NCBI RefSeq assembly: GCF_002954225.1
Contig: NZ_PPTH01000018.1
Location: forward strand, 310,001 to 374,000
Direction: 5' to 3'
From: Arthrobacter ruber
Lineage (GTDB): Bacteria; Actinomycetota; Actinomycetes; Actinomycetales; Micrococcaceae
Length of the DNA: 64,000 nucleotides
Both the position numbers and the translations under genes were made by a program. The notes under the pieces are model-generated. The model was not told where the DNA came from. It did no database searches and saw only the letters and a list, made by a program, of their open reading frames with translations. How positions within the stretch are numbered: position 1 is the stretch's first letter; each line of letters starts with the position of its first letter. This document shows, piece after piece, positions 1-8,763 of this stretch.

Positions 1-200
1 TCGATGCCCGCCTCCTTCGCCGCGATGCCCGTCAGGGTGTTCTTGACGACGGAGAACTTGTTGTCGTTGCCGAGGGCACGACGCAGGTCCTTGAGCTGAG
101 CAACGGTGAGCCCGCGGTATTCGGTCAGGACAGCGGCGGTGGAATCCTTGAAATCGGTGGTGATCTCATCCACTGCAGAAACCTTTGTTGGCGTTGCCAT
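1..200 (-). CDS. rplJ: 50S ribosomal protein L10, N-terminal part (runs off the left edge)
   Basis: L10 is the base of the ribosomal stalk that carries the L7/L12 dimers. The visible residues read [17 protein letters not shown], then an [19 protein letters not shown] stretch and a VVKNTL motif, which are typical of the L10 N-terminal rRNA-binding domain. The ATG at 198-200 follows a strong AAGGAGGG-type ribosome binding site. The rest of the gene lies outside the window, so length and C-terminal stalk helix cannot be judged. It follows rplK-rplA on the same strand, with one acetyltransferase gene and a long leader between them. Confidence 0.95.
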   Translation of the reverse strand, partial: MATPTKVSAVDEITTDFKDSTAAVLTEYRGLTVAQLKDLRRALGNDNKFSVVKNTLTGIAAKEAGI

Positions 201-430
201 AACCCTCCTTCCGGGGAATAGGCGCCGGCTTTCCAGCTCCAATAAAAACGCCCCGCGCAGATGCACGGGGCCTTGCTCGACACGGGCACGGGGCCGGTGG
301 AGAGGAGCTTCGTATCACCTGCGTAGGCCGTCCCTGACGGGAACTTTCGGATCCGTGTCCTTCTTCGTGGACACGCACGAATGCGCTGCCAGGAAGCGGA
401 GGTGGACCGACCGACGGTCTTTGGTGCTCC
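201..430 (-). ncRNA. L10 leader (autoregulatory 5' untranslated region of rplJ)
   Basis: The ~280 bases between the acetyltransferase stop and rplJ hold no gene. In most bacteria this position carries the ribosomal protein L10 leader, an RNA that L10(L12)4 binds to repress its own operon. The region is rich in inverted repeats on the minus strand and ends in a terminator-like hairpin shortly before rplJ. The call rests on position and that hairpin; the leader core was not aligned to a covariance model, and its upstream limit is approximate. Confidence 0.6.
242..271 (-). terminator. Attenuator-like terminator in the rplJ leader
   Basis: On the minus strand GCCCCG (266-271) pairs with CGGGGC (250-255); the helix continues through one mismatch and two more pairs to a 4-base loop and is followed directly by TTTTTATT (249-242). 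A U-tracted hairpin about 40 bases before the rplJ ribosome binding site suggests transcription attenuation rather than a true operon end. Confidence 0.55.
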
Positions 431-479
431 AAGCCTACGGGACCGGGCCGCGGCCTCCAAATCGGGCCGGCTCCCATCC

Positions 480-1586
480 CTAGGAGAGGACCTTCTGCCA
501 CCCGGCGGTGCGCCCGGCCGCGCGGAAGCCCAGGGCCACGTTGACGGCGAGCATGAACGTGTTTTCCTCGGCATTCCAGGTGTAGACCCGCCGGGCGTCC
601 GGCCACTCGTCGAGTGCACGCCGGAGATTGGCCGCCTTCAGCCACATGCCGAGCCTGTGCCCGCGGTGCTCCTTCAGGACGAGCGTGTCCTCCTGGTACA
701 CCACGGCCGGCCTCGATCCGAAGCGCTCGAGGATGGTGTGCCCTGCCAGCTGTCCGGTGGAGGCGTGCTGGACCGCGCAGACGAGGCTGGAGGCGCCGCC
801 CGCGAGGGACGTCTCCTCCTCCCGGCGAATGCGGCCGGCATCCCACAACTCCTCCTCCTGCGCGAAACCGCCGAGGGGAGGGTCGGTGCTCATCCGCTGC
901 CGCAGGAGCGCATAGTCGCCCACCAGGTGTTCCGGACAGCGATCCGCCCAGCCGAGGAGCGTGTACTCGCCCGACCCCGCCGCTGCAGCCTCGGACTCCT
1001 GTGCCTCCAGGCCGTGCGTCCCGTCCTGATCCTGTCGCAGGATACCGAGGTCGAGGACGCTCTGGCGGTCGACCTGGACCAGGTCGAACCCCGCCTGCAG
1101 GGCGAGGACCGCCGAGGCGTCGTCGGCAGGGAAGACACCGGCGCCCGTCGGCGGCACGAGGAACGGCCGGTCCTGCCCGTCATGCCCGTCGACGCGGGCA
1201 TCGCTCCACGACATGATGATGCTCCTGCCACAGGACGCGGCCTGGTGCTCCATGAAGGCGAGGAGTGCGGTGGCCGCGCCCCGTCGCCGATGCGAGGGCA
1301 GCACCTCGATCTGGAGGTATGCGGTGCGCAGGTTGTCGCGCTGCGGGATGCTGAGACGGGCATTGGCGACGATCTCGCCGCGATCCCGAGCGACGCCGAG
1401 GACGCGCTCGCGGTCCGGCGTGGGCTGCATCATGGTGAGGCGCTCCCGGACGTCCAGCCGGAAGTCGTCGTGGCCCCACAGGCCGTGTTCCACCTCGTTG
1501 CTGACCGCCGCGCTCCGGGCGAAGTCATTCCCCCCTGGCGCCTCGAGGGTCGCGGGGATCGGGAGCTGCTCGATCGTGAAGGTCAT
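480..1586 (-). CDS. GNAT-family N-acetyltransferase, two-domain
   Basis: Probable acetyl-CoA-dependent acyltransferase of about 368 residues with two GNAT-like halves. The first half shows a VLPSHRRRGAATALL acetyl-CoA (R/Q-x-x-G-x-G/A) motif; the second half contains a KEHRGHRLGMWLK motif of the same kind near residue 315. The ATG at 1586 is preferred over an upstream TTG at 1622. It sits between rplA and the rplJ leader on the same strand, a place where micrococcal genomes often carry an unrelated gene. The substrate cannot be inferred; it resembles mycothiol-synthase-like tandem GNAT proteins only in layout. Confidence 0.8.
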   Translation of the reverse strand: MTFTIEQLPIPATLEAPGGNDFARSAAVSNEVEHGLWGHDDFRLDVRERLTMMQPTPDRERVLGVARDRGEIVANARLSIPQRDNLRTAYLQIEVLPSHRRRGAATALLAFMEHQAASCGRSIIMSWSDARVDGHDGQDRPFLVPPTGAGVFPADDASAVLALQAGFDLVQVDRQSVLDLGILRQDQDGTHGLEAQESEAAAAGSGEYTLLGWADRCPEHLVGDYALLRQRMSTDPPLGGFAQEEELWDAGRIRREEETSLAGGASSLVCAVQHASTGQLAGHTILERFGSRPAVVYQEDTLVLKEHRGHRLGMWLKAANLRRALDEWPDARRVYTWNAEENTFMLAVNVALGFRAAGRTAGWQKVLS

Positions 1587-1645
1587 CGGCCCAGCATAGG
1601 GGAACCGATTGGGTTTTCTCAATCAGTAGTGCTGGCGGACACGAA

Positions 1646-1675
1646 GAAGCCCCGCGGCGCGTGCCGCGGGGCTTC
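1646..1675 (-). terminator. Terminator downstream of rplA
   Basis: A perfect 12-bp inverted repeat, GAAGCCCCGCGG / CCGCGGGGCTTC with a 6-base loop, lies 21 bases past the rplA stop. It has no strong T tract, as is common for actinobacterial terminators. It would end the secE-nusG-rplK-rplA transcription unit before the acetyltransferase gene. Confidence 0.7.
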
Positions 1676-1696
1676 GTCGAGATCATCCTGCAAGAA

Positions 1697-2401
1697 TTAG
1701 ACGGTGAAGACCTTGGTGACGCTCGGGTCGACGGAGATGCCGGGACCGAAGGTGGTCGAGACAGTGGCCTTCTGGATGTAGCGGCCCTTCGAAGCCGACG
1801 GCTTCAGTCGGAGGATCTCCTCGAGTGCTGCGGCGTAGTTCTCGCCCAGCTTCTGCTCGTCGAAGGAGACCTTGCCGATGATGAAGTGGAGGTTCGAGTG
1901 CTTGTCGACGCGGAAGTCGATCTTGCCGCCCTTGATGTCGGTGACGGCCTTGGCGACGTCCGCCGTGACCGTGCCCGTCTTCGGGTTGGGCATGAGGTTG
2001 CGGGGGCCGAGGATCTTTCCGAGGCGTCCCACCTTGCCCATGAGGTCGGGGGTCGCGACCGCTGCGTCGAAGTCGGTCCAGCCGCCGGAGACCTTCTCGA
2101 TCATGTCGTCCGAGCCCACGAAGTCGGCGCCAGCCGCGATCGCGGCCTCGGCCCGGTCACCGGTCGCGAAGACCAGGACGCGGGCGGTCTTGCCGGTACC
2201 GTGGGGGAGGTTCACGGTGCCGCGGACCATCTGGTCCGCCTTGCGGGGGTCCACTCCGAGACGGAAGGACACCTCGACCGTGGCGTCGAACTTCGACGGG
2301 TTGGTCTCCTTGGCGAGGACTACCGCTTCGAGGGGGGCGTACTGCTTGTCCGCCTCGATCTTCGCGGCAGCTCCCTTGTATGCTTTGCTGCGCTGTGCCA
2401 T
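1697..2401 (-). CDS. rplA: 50S ribosomal protein L1
   Basis: L1 binds 23S rRNA at the L1 stalk, helps release tRNA from the E site and represses its own mRNA. The 234-residue product starts [15 protein letters not shown] and carries the family signatures [18 protein letters not shown] and the loop around [15 protein letters not shown]. The ATG at 2401 is preceded by AAGGAG; in-frame codons upstream lack a ribosome binding site. It follows rplK by about 140 bases. Confidence 0.98.
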   Translation of the reverse strand: MAQRSKAYKGAAAKIEADKQYAPLEAVVLAKETNPSKFDATVEVSFRLGVDPRKADQMVRGTVNLPHGTGKTARVLVFATGDRAEAAIAAGADFVGSDDMIEKVSGGWTDFDAAVATPDLMGKVGRLGKILGPRNLMPNPKTGTVTADVAKAVTDIKGGKIDFRVDKHSNLHFIIGKVSFDEQKLGENYAAALEEILRLKPSASKGRYIQKATVSTTFGPGISVDPSVTKVFTV

Positions 2402-2544
2402 CTGCTTGTTCTCCTTATGCAGTCGTGGTCGTCGGACCGCGCTGGGCCCTGCCACTCACGACGGGCCGCCACTGGGGCCCCGTCGTGCTGTGAAATGGTG
2501 GTGTGCCCTGTCCGGCGGACCGGACGGGGCGGAGGTGAAGGCTC

Positions 2545-2976
2545 TTAGCCCTCGACCGTGATGCCCATGGAGCGGGCGGTGCCGGCGATGATCTTCGCGG
2601 CTGCCTGCACGTCATTGGCGTTGAGGTCCTCCATCTTCATGGTGGCGATCTCCTCGACCTGTGCGTTGGTCAGCTTGGCGACCTTGACCGTGTGGGGCGT
2701 ACCCGAACCCTTGGCGACGCCGGCGGCCTTCTTGATGAGCTCGGCTGCCGGAGGGGTCTTGGTGACGAAGGTGAACGAGCGGTCCTCGTACACCGTGATC
2801 TCCACGGGGATGACGTTTCCGCGCTGGGATTCCGTGGCGGCGTTGTACGCCTTGCAGAATTCCATGATGTTGACACCGTGCTGGCCAAGTGCGGGACCGA
2901 TCGGAGGAGCCGGGTTGGCGGCGCCTGCGTTGATCTGCAGCTTGATGAGGCCGGTGACCTTTTTCTTGGGGGCCAT
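2545..2976 (-). CDS. rplK: 50S ribosomal protein L11
   Basis: L11 binds the GTPase-associated region of 23S rRNA and is needed for stringent-factor activation. The 143-residue product shows the family motifs [21 protein letters not shown] at the N-terminus (the proline-rich factor-binding segment) and the C-terminal RNA-binding end [17 protein letters not shown]. Start ATG at 2976 follows AAGGAC. Standard place between nusG and rplA. Confidence 0.98.
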
Positions 2977-3099
2977 GAAAGGGTCCTTCTCTTGCATTGC
3001 GTTCCCGCCGGACAGGAGCGTCCTGCGGGGTGGTGGCCGTCATGGCGCGACGGCCGTCACGGCGCTCCCCGACCAAGCGAGTCGGGAGGCACCGAAGCT

Positions 3100-4017
3100 T
3101 TACTGGATCTTGGTGACCTGGTTGTAGGAGAGCGTGACCGGGGTCTCGCGCTCGAAGATCGAGACCAGCACGACGAGCTGCTGCGACTCGTGCTTGATCT
3201 CGGAGATCGTGGCCGGGAGGGTCTCGAACGGACCCTCGTTGACGGTCACGGACTCGCCGACCTCGAAGTTGACGGTCGCCGGGGTGAACTGCGGCTGGAC
3301 GGGCTTGCCCGACTCGGCGTCCGTGTGGACGATCGTGTGCTCCAGCATGGAGAACACCTCGGACAGGCTCAGCGGCACCGGGTTGTGGGCGTTGCCCACG
3401 AAGCCGGTGACACCCGGGGTGTGCCGCACCGCGCCCCAGGACTCGTCGGTGAGATCCATGCGCACCAGCACGTAGCCGGGGATACGCACGCGGTTGACGA
3501 TCTTCCGCGTGGTGTTCTTGATCTCGACGACCTCTTCCATCGGCACCTGGATCTCGAAGATGAAATCCTCCATGTCGAGGGTCTGGATGCGGGTCTCGAG
3601 GTTCGCCTTCACGCGGTTCTCGTAGCCGGCGTAGGAGTGGATGACGTACCAGTCGCCGTCCTGCCGGCGAAGCTTGGCCTTGAACGCGGCCACGGGGTCC
3701 TCGGCGGGAGCCTCTCCGGCGGCGTCGCCCTCCGAGGAGGCTGCTTCGTCGATCGCGCCTGCAGCCTCCTCGACGGCGGCCGTGGCGGTGGCCTCGATGT
3801 CGGCGTCGGACTCGTCCGATTCGTCCTCGATGCCGGTGGCCACCTCGGCGTCGTCCGCGAGGAGCCCGTCCTCGGACACGACGTCGGTGTCGGAGGGGTA
3901 CGCGTCGGAGTCGTCAGCAGGCACGTCGATGTCGGAGGCTTCCGCCTCCGCTCCGTACTCCTCGTTCTCCAGACCATCTTCGGGAGTGATCTGCCGTTCG
4001 AGTTCTTGCTCGGACAC
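3100..4017 (-). CDS. nusG: Transcription termination/antitermination factor NusG
   Basis: NusG binds RNA polymerase through its NGN domain and Rho or ribosomal S10 through its KOW domain. This 305-residue form begins (GTG) with an acidic, low-complexity extension of about 115 residues rich in Asp, Glu, Ser and Ala, followed by the NGN domain ([11 protein letters not shown], residues ~120-225) and a C-terminal KOW domain ([18 protein letters not shown] onwards). The long acidic N-terminal extension is common in Actinobacteria. It lies just downstream of secE. Confidence 0.97.
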   Translation of the reverse strand: MSEQELERQITPEDGLENEEYGAEAEASDIDVPADDSDAYPSDTDVVSEDGLLADDAEVATGIEDESDESDADIEATATAAVEEAAGAIDEAASSEGDAAGEAPAEDPVAAFKAKLRRQDGDWYVIHSYAGYENRVKANLETRIQTLDMEDFIFEIQVPMEEVVEIKNTTRKIVNRVRIPGYVLVRMDLTDESWGAVRHTPGVTGFVGNAHNPVPLSLSEVFSMLEHTIVHTDAESGKPVQPQFTPATVNFEVGESVTVNEGPFETLPATISEIKHESQQLVVLVSIFERETPVTLSYNQVTKIQ

Positions 4018-4108
4018 CTAGCCGCCTGCTTTCAAGAGTTGTCTTGCTTGCCTGTACTCACCCCGACGCACACCAGACGTGCGGGAGCGTGCATTCCTGC
4101 GGTGGGGA

Positions 4109-4366
4109 TCAGCTCTCGCCGAAGACCCACAGCGCGCCGCGGCCGAACAGGAGGTCCAGCCCGGTCACGATGAGCATCATGATGACCACGAAGACGAGCA
4201 CGGTGATGGTGAACCTGACCAGTTCCCGGCGGGTGGGCGTGACGACCTTGCCCAGCTCGGCGAAGACCTGGCGGACGAACAGCATGATGCGTGCGAAGAA
4301 CCCGCGTCGGGGCGCCTTCTTCTCGGCGGGGCTTCCCATGGAGCTGCTCGCAGCCGTATCGGTCAC
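4109..4366 (-). CDS. secE: Preprotein translocase subunit SecE
   Basis: SecE clamps the SecY channel in the cytoplasmic membrane. The ~85-residue protein has a basic N-terminal segment (KKAPRRGFFARI), the conserved amphipathic helix with ELGKVVTPTRREL, and one transmembrane helix (FTITVLVFVVIMMLIV). A GTG at 4366 is chosen because GAGG lies 6 bases before it; an ATG at 4378 is possible but has no clear ribosome binding site. It lies between tRNA-Trp and nusG, the usual actinobacterial order. Confidence 0.93.
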   Translation of the reverse strand: MTDTAASSSMGSPAEKKAPRRGFFARIMLFVRQVFAELGKVVTPTRRELVRFTITVLVFVVIMMLIVTGLDLLFGRGALWVFGES

Positions 4367-4519
4367 CGTCAACCTCATCAATCTGTGTGGTGTTCCAGCC
4401 GGACCACCAGTGGCGCCCCCAGCTGATCATGTTTACCGCCGCGCGGGGCCTGTGCCTGCGCCGGGGCTTCGTGATCTGTTTCTGCCGTGCCTTCGCCAGC
4501 TTGCCGCGAAGGCCACGCG

Positions 4520-4592
4520 CAGGGCAGACAGGACTCGAACCTGCAACCTGCGGTTTTGGAGACCGCTGCGCTACCAATTGCGCCACTACCCT
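4520..4592 (-). tRNA. tRNA-Trp (anticodon CCA)
   Basis: The minus strand reads AGGGTAG at the 5' end (4592-4586) and CTGCCCT at the 3' end (4527-4521), pairing in seven positions with one G-T pair. The anticodon loop CTCCAAA shows CCA, and the T arm reads GGTTCGAGTCC. The discriminator base is G at 4520; no CCA tail is encoded. It precedes secE. Confidence 0.96.
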
Positions 4593-4859
4593 TTGGTTTT
4601 GAACCAGTACTGCTTCCACTCCGGACTGCCCGGCGAGGGCACGAACCATCATGGTGTTTCAACACCGAGGAACAAGTCTACGCACTCACCGCCGGAACGT
4701 CGAACCGGCGCGCCCGCACCGGTTCACGGGACGTCGTTGCGCGGCTCTCCCCGGGACCGTGCGCCGGGGCCGGCGACGCGGAGGAGCCGCAGTGGGGGCC
4801 GGGCTGAGGCCACGGCCTAAGCTGGAGGCTGACCAGAGACCCTCACGGAACGGGATCCG
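4593..4859. promoter_or_regulatory. Divergent intergenic region between tRNA-Trp and aspC
   Basis: This gap must hold the minus-strand promoter of the tRNA-Trp-secE-nusG unit and the plus-strand promoter of the aminotransferase gene. No -35/-10 pair stands out clearly enough to assign, and no open frame in it looks coding. Confidence 0.4.
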
Positions 4860-6095
4860 ATGAACGCGACAACCGACGACTCACTCCGCGCAGCACTCCC
4901 CCGGATCTCCCGGCGGATCGGCTCCATCACCGAGTCGGCCACCCTGGCCGTCGATGCGAAGGCGAAGGCGCTGAAGGCCGCCGGCCGGCCCGTCATCGGC
5001 TTCGGCGCCGGCGAGCCGGACTTCCCGACGCCGGAGTACATCGTCGAGGCGGCGATCGACGCCGCGCGCCAACCGCGGTTCCACCGCTACTCCCCTGCCG
5101 GCGGCCTCCCCGACCTGAAGCAGGCCATCGCCGAGAAGACGCTGCGCGACTCCGGCTACGCGGTGGACCCGGCGCAGGTCCTCGTGACCAACGGCGGCAA
5201 GCAAGCCGTCTACGAGTCCTTCGCTGCCCTCCTCGACCCGGGGGACGAGGTCCTCGTGCCCACGCCGTTCTGGACCACCTACCCCGAGGCCATCCGTCTC
5301 GCGGGCGGCGTGCCCGTGGAGGTGTTCGCCGGCCCGGACCAGGGGTACCTGGTGACCGTCGACCAGCTCGAGGCCGCGCTGACGCCGCGCACGAAGGTGC
5401 TGCTGTTCGTCTCGCCGTCGAACCCCACCGGTGCCGTCTACGGTGCCGACGCCGTCCGGGAGATCGGCGAGTGGGCTGCAGCGCGCGGACTCTGGGTCGT
5501 GACGGACGAGATCTACGAGCACCTGACGTACGACGGCGTGCCGTTCACCTCGATCGCGACGGCCGCGCCCTCCCTCGGTGACAAGGTGGTGATCCTCAAC
5601 GGTGTCGCGAAGACCTACGCGATGACGGGTTGGCGCGTGGGCTGGATGATCGGCCCGAAGGACCTCGTGAAGGCGGCGACCAATCTGCAGTCGCATGCCA
5701 CGTCGAACGTGTCCAACGTCCCGCAGATGGCCGCACTGGCTGCGGTGTCGGGTCCGCTGACGGCCGTCGACGAGATGAAGGTGGCGTTCGACCGCCGCCG
5801 CCGGGCCATGGTGTCGGCGCTGAACCGGATCGAGGGCGTGGAGTGCCCCACACCCCATGGTGCCTTCTACGCCTATGCGGATGTGCGGGCCCTGCTCGGG
5901 CGAAGTTTCGGCGGGGAGGTCCCTGCGACGTCGGCCGAACTCGCCGCACTGATCCTCGAGAAGGCAGAGGTGGCCGTCGTCCCCGGCGAGGCGTTCGGGC
6001 CCAGTGGCTACCTGCGCCTGTCCTACGCCCTCGGCGACGAGGACCTCGCGACCGGCGTGGCGCGCCTGCAGGAGTTCCTCGGCTCCGTGCGCTGA
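4860..6095 (+). CDS. aspC: Pyridoxal-phosphate aspartate aminotransferase
   Basis: Class I aminotransferase that moves the amino group between aspartate and 2-oxoglutarate. The 411-residue protein shows the substrate-binding [12 protein letters not shown] motif (residues 47-58), the [10 protein letters not shown] motif (185-194), DEIYEHLTY (216-224) and the Schiff-base lysine K251 in [16 protein letters not shown]; a C-terminal arginine in SGYLRLSYA contacts the carboxylate. It is about the normal size for the family's Ib subgroup. It is transcribed away from secE and converges on the response regulator gene with only 18 bases between them. Prephenate aminotransferase activity cannot be excluded. 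Confidence 0.9.
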   Translation: MNATTDDSLRAALPRISRRIGSITESATLAVDAKAKALKAAGRPVIGFGAGEPDFPTPEYIVEAAIDAARQPRFHRYSPAGGLPDLKQAIAEKTLRDSGYAVDPAQVLVTNGGKQAVYESFAALLDPGDEVLVPTPFWTTYPEAIRLAGGVPVEVFAGPDQGYLVTVDQLEAALTPRTKVLLFVSPSNPTGAVYGADAVREIGEWAAARGLWVVTDEIYEHLTYDGVPFTSIATAAPSLGDKVVILNGVAKTYAMTGWRVGWMIGPKDLVKAATNLQSHATSNVSNVPQMAALAAVSGPLTAVDEMKVAFDRRRRAMVSALNRIEGVECPTPHGAFYAYADVRALLGRSFGGEVPATSAELAALILEKAEVAVVPGEAFGPSGYLRLSYALGDEDLATGVARLQEFLGSVR

Positions 6096-6113
6096 CGCCC
6101 CGGCTTGGTGCGG

Positions 6114-6794
6114 TCAGAGCAGCTTGCGCTCCGTGGCCCACCGCGTGAGTTCGTGGCGCGAGGACAGCTGCAGCTTCCGCAGCACCGCGGAGACGTGCGT
6201 CTCCACGGTCTTCACGGAGATGAAGAGCTCCTTCGCGGTCTCCTTGTAGCTGTAGCCGCGGGCGATCAGCCGCATGACCTCCAGTTCGCGGGCCGAGAGA
6301 CGGTCGAGCTCGTCGTCGACGGCGACGGACGTGGTACCGAAGGCGTCCAGGACGAAGCCGGCCAGGCGCGGGGAGAACACGGCGTCCCCCGAGGCGATGC
6401 GCTGCACCGCGTCGGTGATCTCGGGTCCGGAGATGGTCTTGGTGACGTAGCCCCGTGCCCCGGCACGGATGACCGCGACCACGTCCTCCGCGGAGTCCGA
6501 CACGCTGAGGGCCAGGAACCGGGAGGTCGTCCCGCGCCGGACACAACGGTGGATCACCTCGGCGCCACCGCCGCCGTGTCCTCCCGGCAGGTGCACGTCC
6601 AGGAGGACGACGTCGGGCGCGGTGGCCGTGATGACGGTTTCGGCCTCCTCCACCGTGGCGGCCTCTCCGAGTACGTCGATGACGGCGCCGAGCGCGGCCC
6701 GCAGGCCCGAACGGAAGATGCCGTGGTCGTCGACGATGACCACCGACACCGTCCCGGGTGCCTGCTCATGTACGCGTGGGTTGTCGCTGTCCAC
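6114..6794 (-). CDS. LuxR/NarL-family response regulator of a PspC-linked two-component system
   Basis: A 226-residue DNA-binding regulator. The receiver domain begins VSVVIVDDHGIFRSGL with a phosphoacceptor Asp in VVLLDVHLPGG, and the C-terminal helix-turn-helix carries LSARELEVMRLIARGYSYKETAKELFISVKTVETHV. The GTG at 6794 is the likely start; the reading frame continues upstream but is arginine- and proline-rich and not conserved in style. The histidine kinase gene ends 192 bases upstream on the same strand. By family knowledge such PspC-kinase/NarL pairs resemble LiaSR systems for cell-envelope stress. Confidence 0.9.
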   Translation of the reverse strand: MDSDNPRVHEQAPGTVSVVIVDDHGIFRSGLRAALGAVIDVLGEAATVEEAETVITATAPDVVLLDVHLPGGHGGGGAEVIHRCVRRGTTSRFLALSVSDSAEDVVAVIRAGARGYVTKTISGPEITDAVQRIASGDAVFSPRLAGFVLDAFGTTSVAVDDELDRLSARELEVMRLIARGYSYKETAKELFISVKTVETHVSAVLRKLQLSSRHELTRWATERKLL

Positions 6795-6986
6795 GGTTGC
6801 CCCTCCCAGCGGCCCTCTGCGGGCCGTGCTTCTTCGTCGTCTGTCGCTCGTCCTGCCGGCCGGCTCTCTCGGCTGCCGTCCATCCGGTGTCCACCGGCCG
6901 GCGGACACCGTTCCGCTGCGGCCAGCCTAGAGGAGCCGCGCTCTGCGCCGTCGGACCGGTCACGCCGGCTCGCCTCCCCGCCTGCC

Positions 6987-8639
6987 CTATGCGTCGCTGC
7001 GGACCGGCCGCGGCAGCCTGAGCCGCACCTCCGTGCCGTCCTCGTCGCTGCGCAGGTCCGACGACCCGCCGTGGCGCGCCATCCGACTGTGGATCGACTC
7101 GCGGATGCCGAGGCGGTCCGCCGGCACTGCGGAGAGGTCGAAGCCCGGTCCGCGGTCACGGACGAAGACCTCGACGATCTCCGGACCGGCCTCGAGGTAC
7201 ACGGACACGGCGACGCCCGCGTGCTTCGCCGCGTTGACCATGGCTTCCCGTGCCGCCTGCGCCAGGGCGTCCTCCGCCGGTCCCAGGACGGCATCCCCGA
7301 CGGCGACGACGGCGACCGGATGGCCGTAGCGGTCCTCGATCTCGCCGGCCATGACGCGCAGCCGTTCGGCGAGGCTCCCCGGATCGCGGGCCGGGTCCGC
7401 GAACAGCCACTGGCGCAGTTCGCGCTCCTGGGCGCGGGCCAGGCGCAGCACGTCGGTCTCCGAATCGGCCCGGTTCTGGATGAGCGCGAGGGTCTGCAGG
7501 ACGGAATCGTGCAGATGGGCGGCCATCTCCGCGCGTTCCGTCTCACGCACGCGGCCCGCCCGTTCCGTCTCGAGGTCCCGCCAGAACTTGAGGCCCCATG
7601 GCGCGAGGACCAGCCCGACGCCGGCCAGCACCGCGAGCACGGCCACGAGGGTGGCCACCGTCAGGGTCCACGATCCGCTGCTGGACAGGGCGACGAGGAC
7701 ACCCGCGATCACGAGCACGAGGCCCGCGAGCAGCCGCAGCGTCCCCCCGACCCGTCCCGCCCCGGCTCGGTTCATGACCCTCGCCCTGCGCACCTCGTCG
7801 AGCTGGGACCAGGCGAGGGCTGCGCCCGTCGCCACGACGGCGATCGGGACGAGGAAACCCCAGTTGACGTCCACTCCGAGCAGTTGCACCACCAGCACCG
7901 CTGCTGCGAGCAGCATCGCCGTGCCGAAGAGGATCTCGCGGCGACCGGCGCTCACCGTGCGATCGCGCCACGCATCAGGGTCCAGGAGGCCGACAGCGGG
8001 ACGGGTCGTGGTGGCATGGGTCGCCGTCTCGGTGCTGCCGGCGCTGCCGGTGCCGGTGCTGCCGCCCATGATGCCGTCGGGAACACCTGAACCGCCGGGG
8101 ATGCTGGAACCCGCGACTCCGTCCGGAGTGCTCGAGCCGCCCGTACTGCCGGATCCCGCGGCCCTGCTCGGAGCGTGTAGGCCACTGGGGAGGGCGGAGC
8201 CGACGATCCCGCTGCGGATGCCGGAGTCACTGGGGAGGACGGAGCCCGCGATCCCGCTGGAGGCACCTGAGCCGCTGGAGGCGCTGACACCGCTGGGGAC
8301 ACCGCGTCCGTGCATCCCACCAGGGCCGCAGCGACCTGCCCTGCCGTGGCCGGCGTTTCCACCTCGGTCGCCCGATCGGGTCAGGAGCCCCGGGTCGGCC
8401 CCCACGCCGTGCATGAAGGCCGCCGGGCCGCTCTTGCGCCCTGCCTCGGCCGCCCTGTCAGCAGCCGTCGGCACGAAGATCCACAACCAGGCGTAGAGCA
8501 CGATGCCGGCACCCGAGGCGAAGGTCAGGATGACCATGCCCACCCGGACCCAGGACCGCGAGATGCCCAGGTGCACCGCGAGGCCGGCGCACACACCGGC
8601 GATCACGCCGTCGGCTCTGCGCAGCAGCGGAGGTCTCAT
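6987..8639 (-). CDS. PspC-domain sensor histidine kinase (LiaS-like)
   Basis: A 550-residue membrane kinase. Residues 1-65 form a PspC domain (RRADGVIAGVCAGLAVHLGI). Then comes a Gly/Ser/Pro-rich linker of about 150 residues made of imperfect repeats, four or so transmembrane helices, a HisKA_3 dimerisation domain with the phosphoacceptor His in AAHLHDSVLQTLALIQ, and a HATPase domain with the N box REAMVNAAKHAG and G box DRGPGFDL. The ATG at 8639 is used. The kinase presumably phosphorylates the regulator encoded next. Its divergent neighbours are also PspC proteins, pointing to one envelope-stress circuit. Confidence 0.9.
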   Translation of the reverse strand: MRPPLLRRADGVIAGVCAGLAVHLGISRSWVRVGMVILTFASGAGIVLYAWLWIFVPTAADRAAEAGRKSGPAAFMHGVGADPGLLTRSGDRGGNAGHGRAGRCGPGGMHGRGVPSGVSASSGSGASSGIAGSVLPSDSGIRSGIVGSALPSGLHAPSRAAGSGSTGGSSTPDGVAGSSIPGGSGVPDGIMGGSTGTGSAGSTETATHATTTRPAVGLLDPDAWRDRTVSAGRREILFGTAMLLAAAVLVVQLLGVDVNWGFLVPIAVVATGAALAWSQLDEVRRARVMNRAGAGRVGGTLRLLAGLVLVIAGVLVALSSSGSWTLTVATLVAVLAVLAGVGLVLAPWGLKFWRDLETERAGRVRETERAEMAAHLHDSVLQTLALIQNRADSETDVLRLARAQERELRQWLFADPARDPGSLAERLRVMAGEIEDRYGHPVAVVAVGDAVLGPAEDALAQAAREAMVNAAKHAGVAVSVYLEAGPEIVEVFVRDRGPGFDLSAVPADRLGIRESIHSRMARHGGSSDLRSDEDGTEVRLRLPRPVRSDA

Positions 8640-8662
8640 AGCAATATCACAGCACACGGGAG

Positions 8663-8688
8663 CCCGTCCGGGTCCCCTCCCGGACGGG
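8663..8688. promoter_or_regulatory. 10-bp perfect inverted repeat in the divergent PspC promoter region
   Basis: CCCGTCCGGG (8663-8672) and CCCGGACGGG (8679-8688) form a perfect inverted repeat around a 6-base spacer between the divergent kinase and LiaF-like genes. It could be an operator or a hairpin in the kinase 5' leader. Confidence 0.45.
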
Positions 8689-8690
8689 AA

Positions 8691-8718
8691 TCAGGGCACT
8701 CTCAGGGTTCAATCAGGG
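8691..8718 (+). promoter_or_regulatory. Three TCAGGG repeats spaced exactly 11 bp
   Basis: TCAGGG occurs at 8691, 8702 and 8713, on one face of the helix, 46 bp upstream of the LiaF-like gene start. Direct repeats with one-turn spacing are typical binding sites for response regulators; the neighbouring LuxR-type regulator is the obvious candidate. Binding is inferred. Confidence 0.5.
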
Positions 8719-8763
8719 TCGGCCCCGATACCCCCTCCCCGCGCCGGGAGGAAGCATGGAGGC

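Noticed and set aside
6105-8090. Long plus-strand open frame (about 660 codons) opposite the kinase and regulator genes
   Set aside because: It is the antisense shadow of two clear genes, rich in His, Arg and Gly, with no domain or ribosome binding site; high GC keeps antisense frames open.
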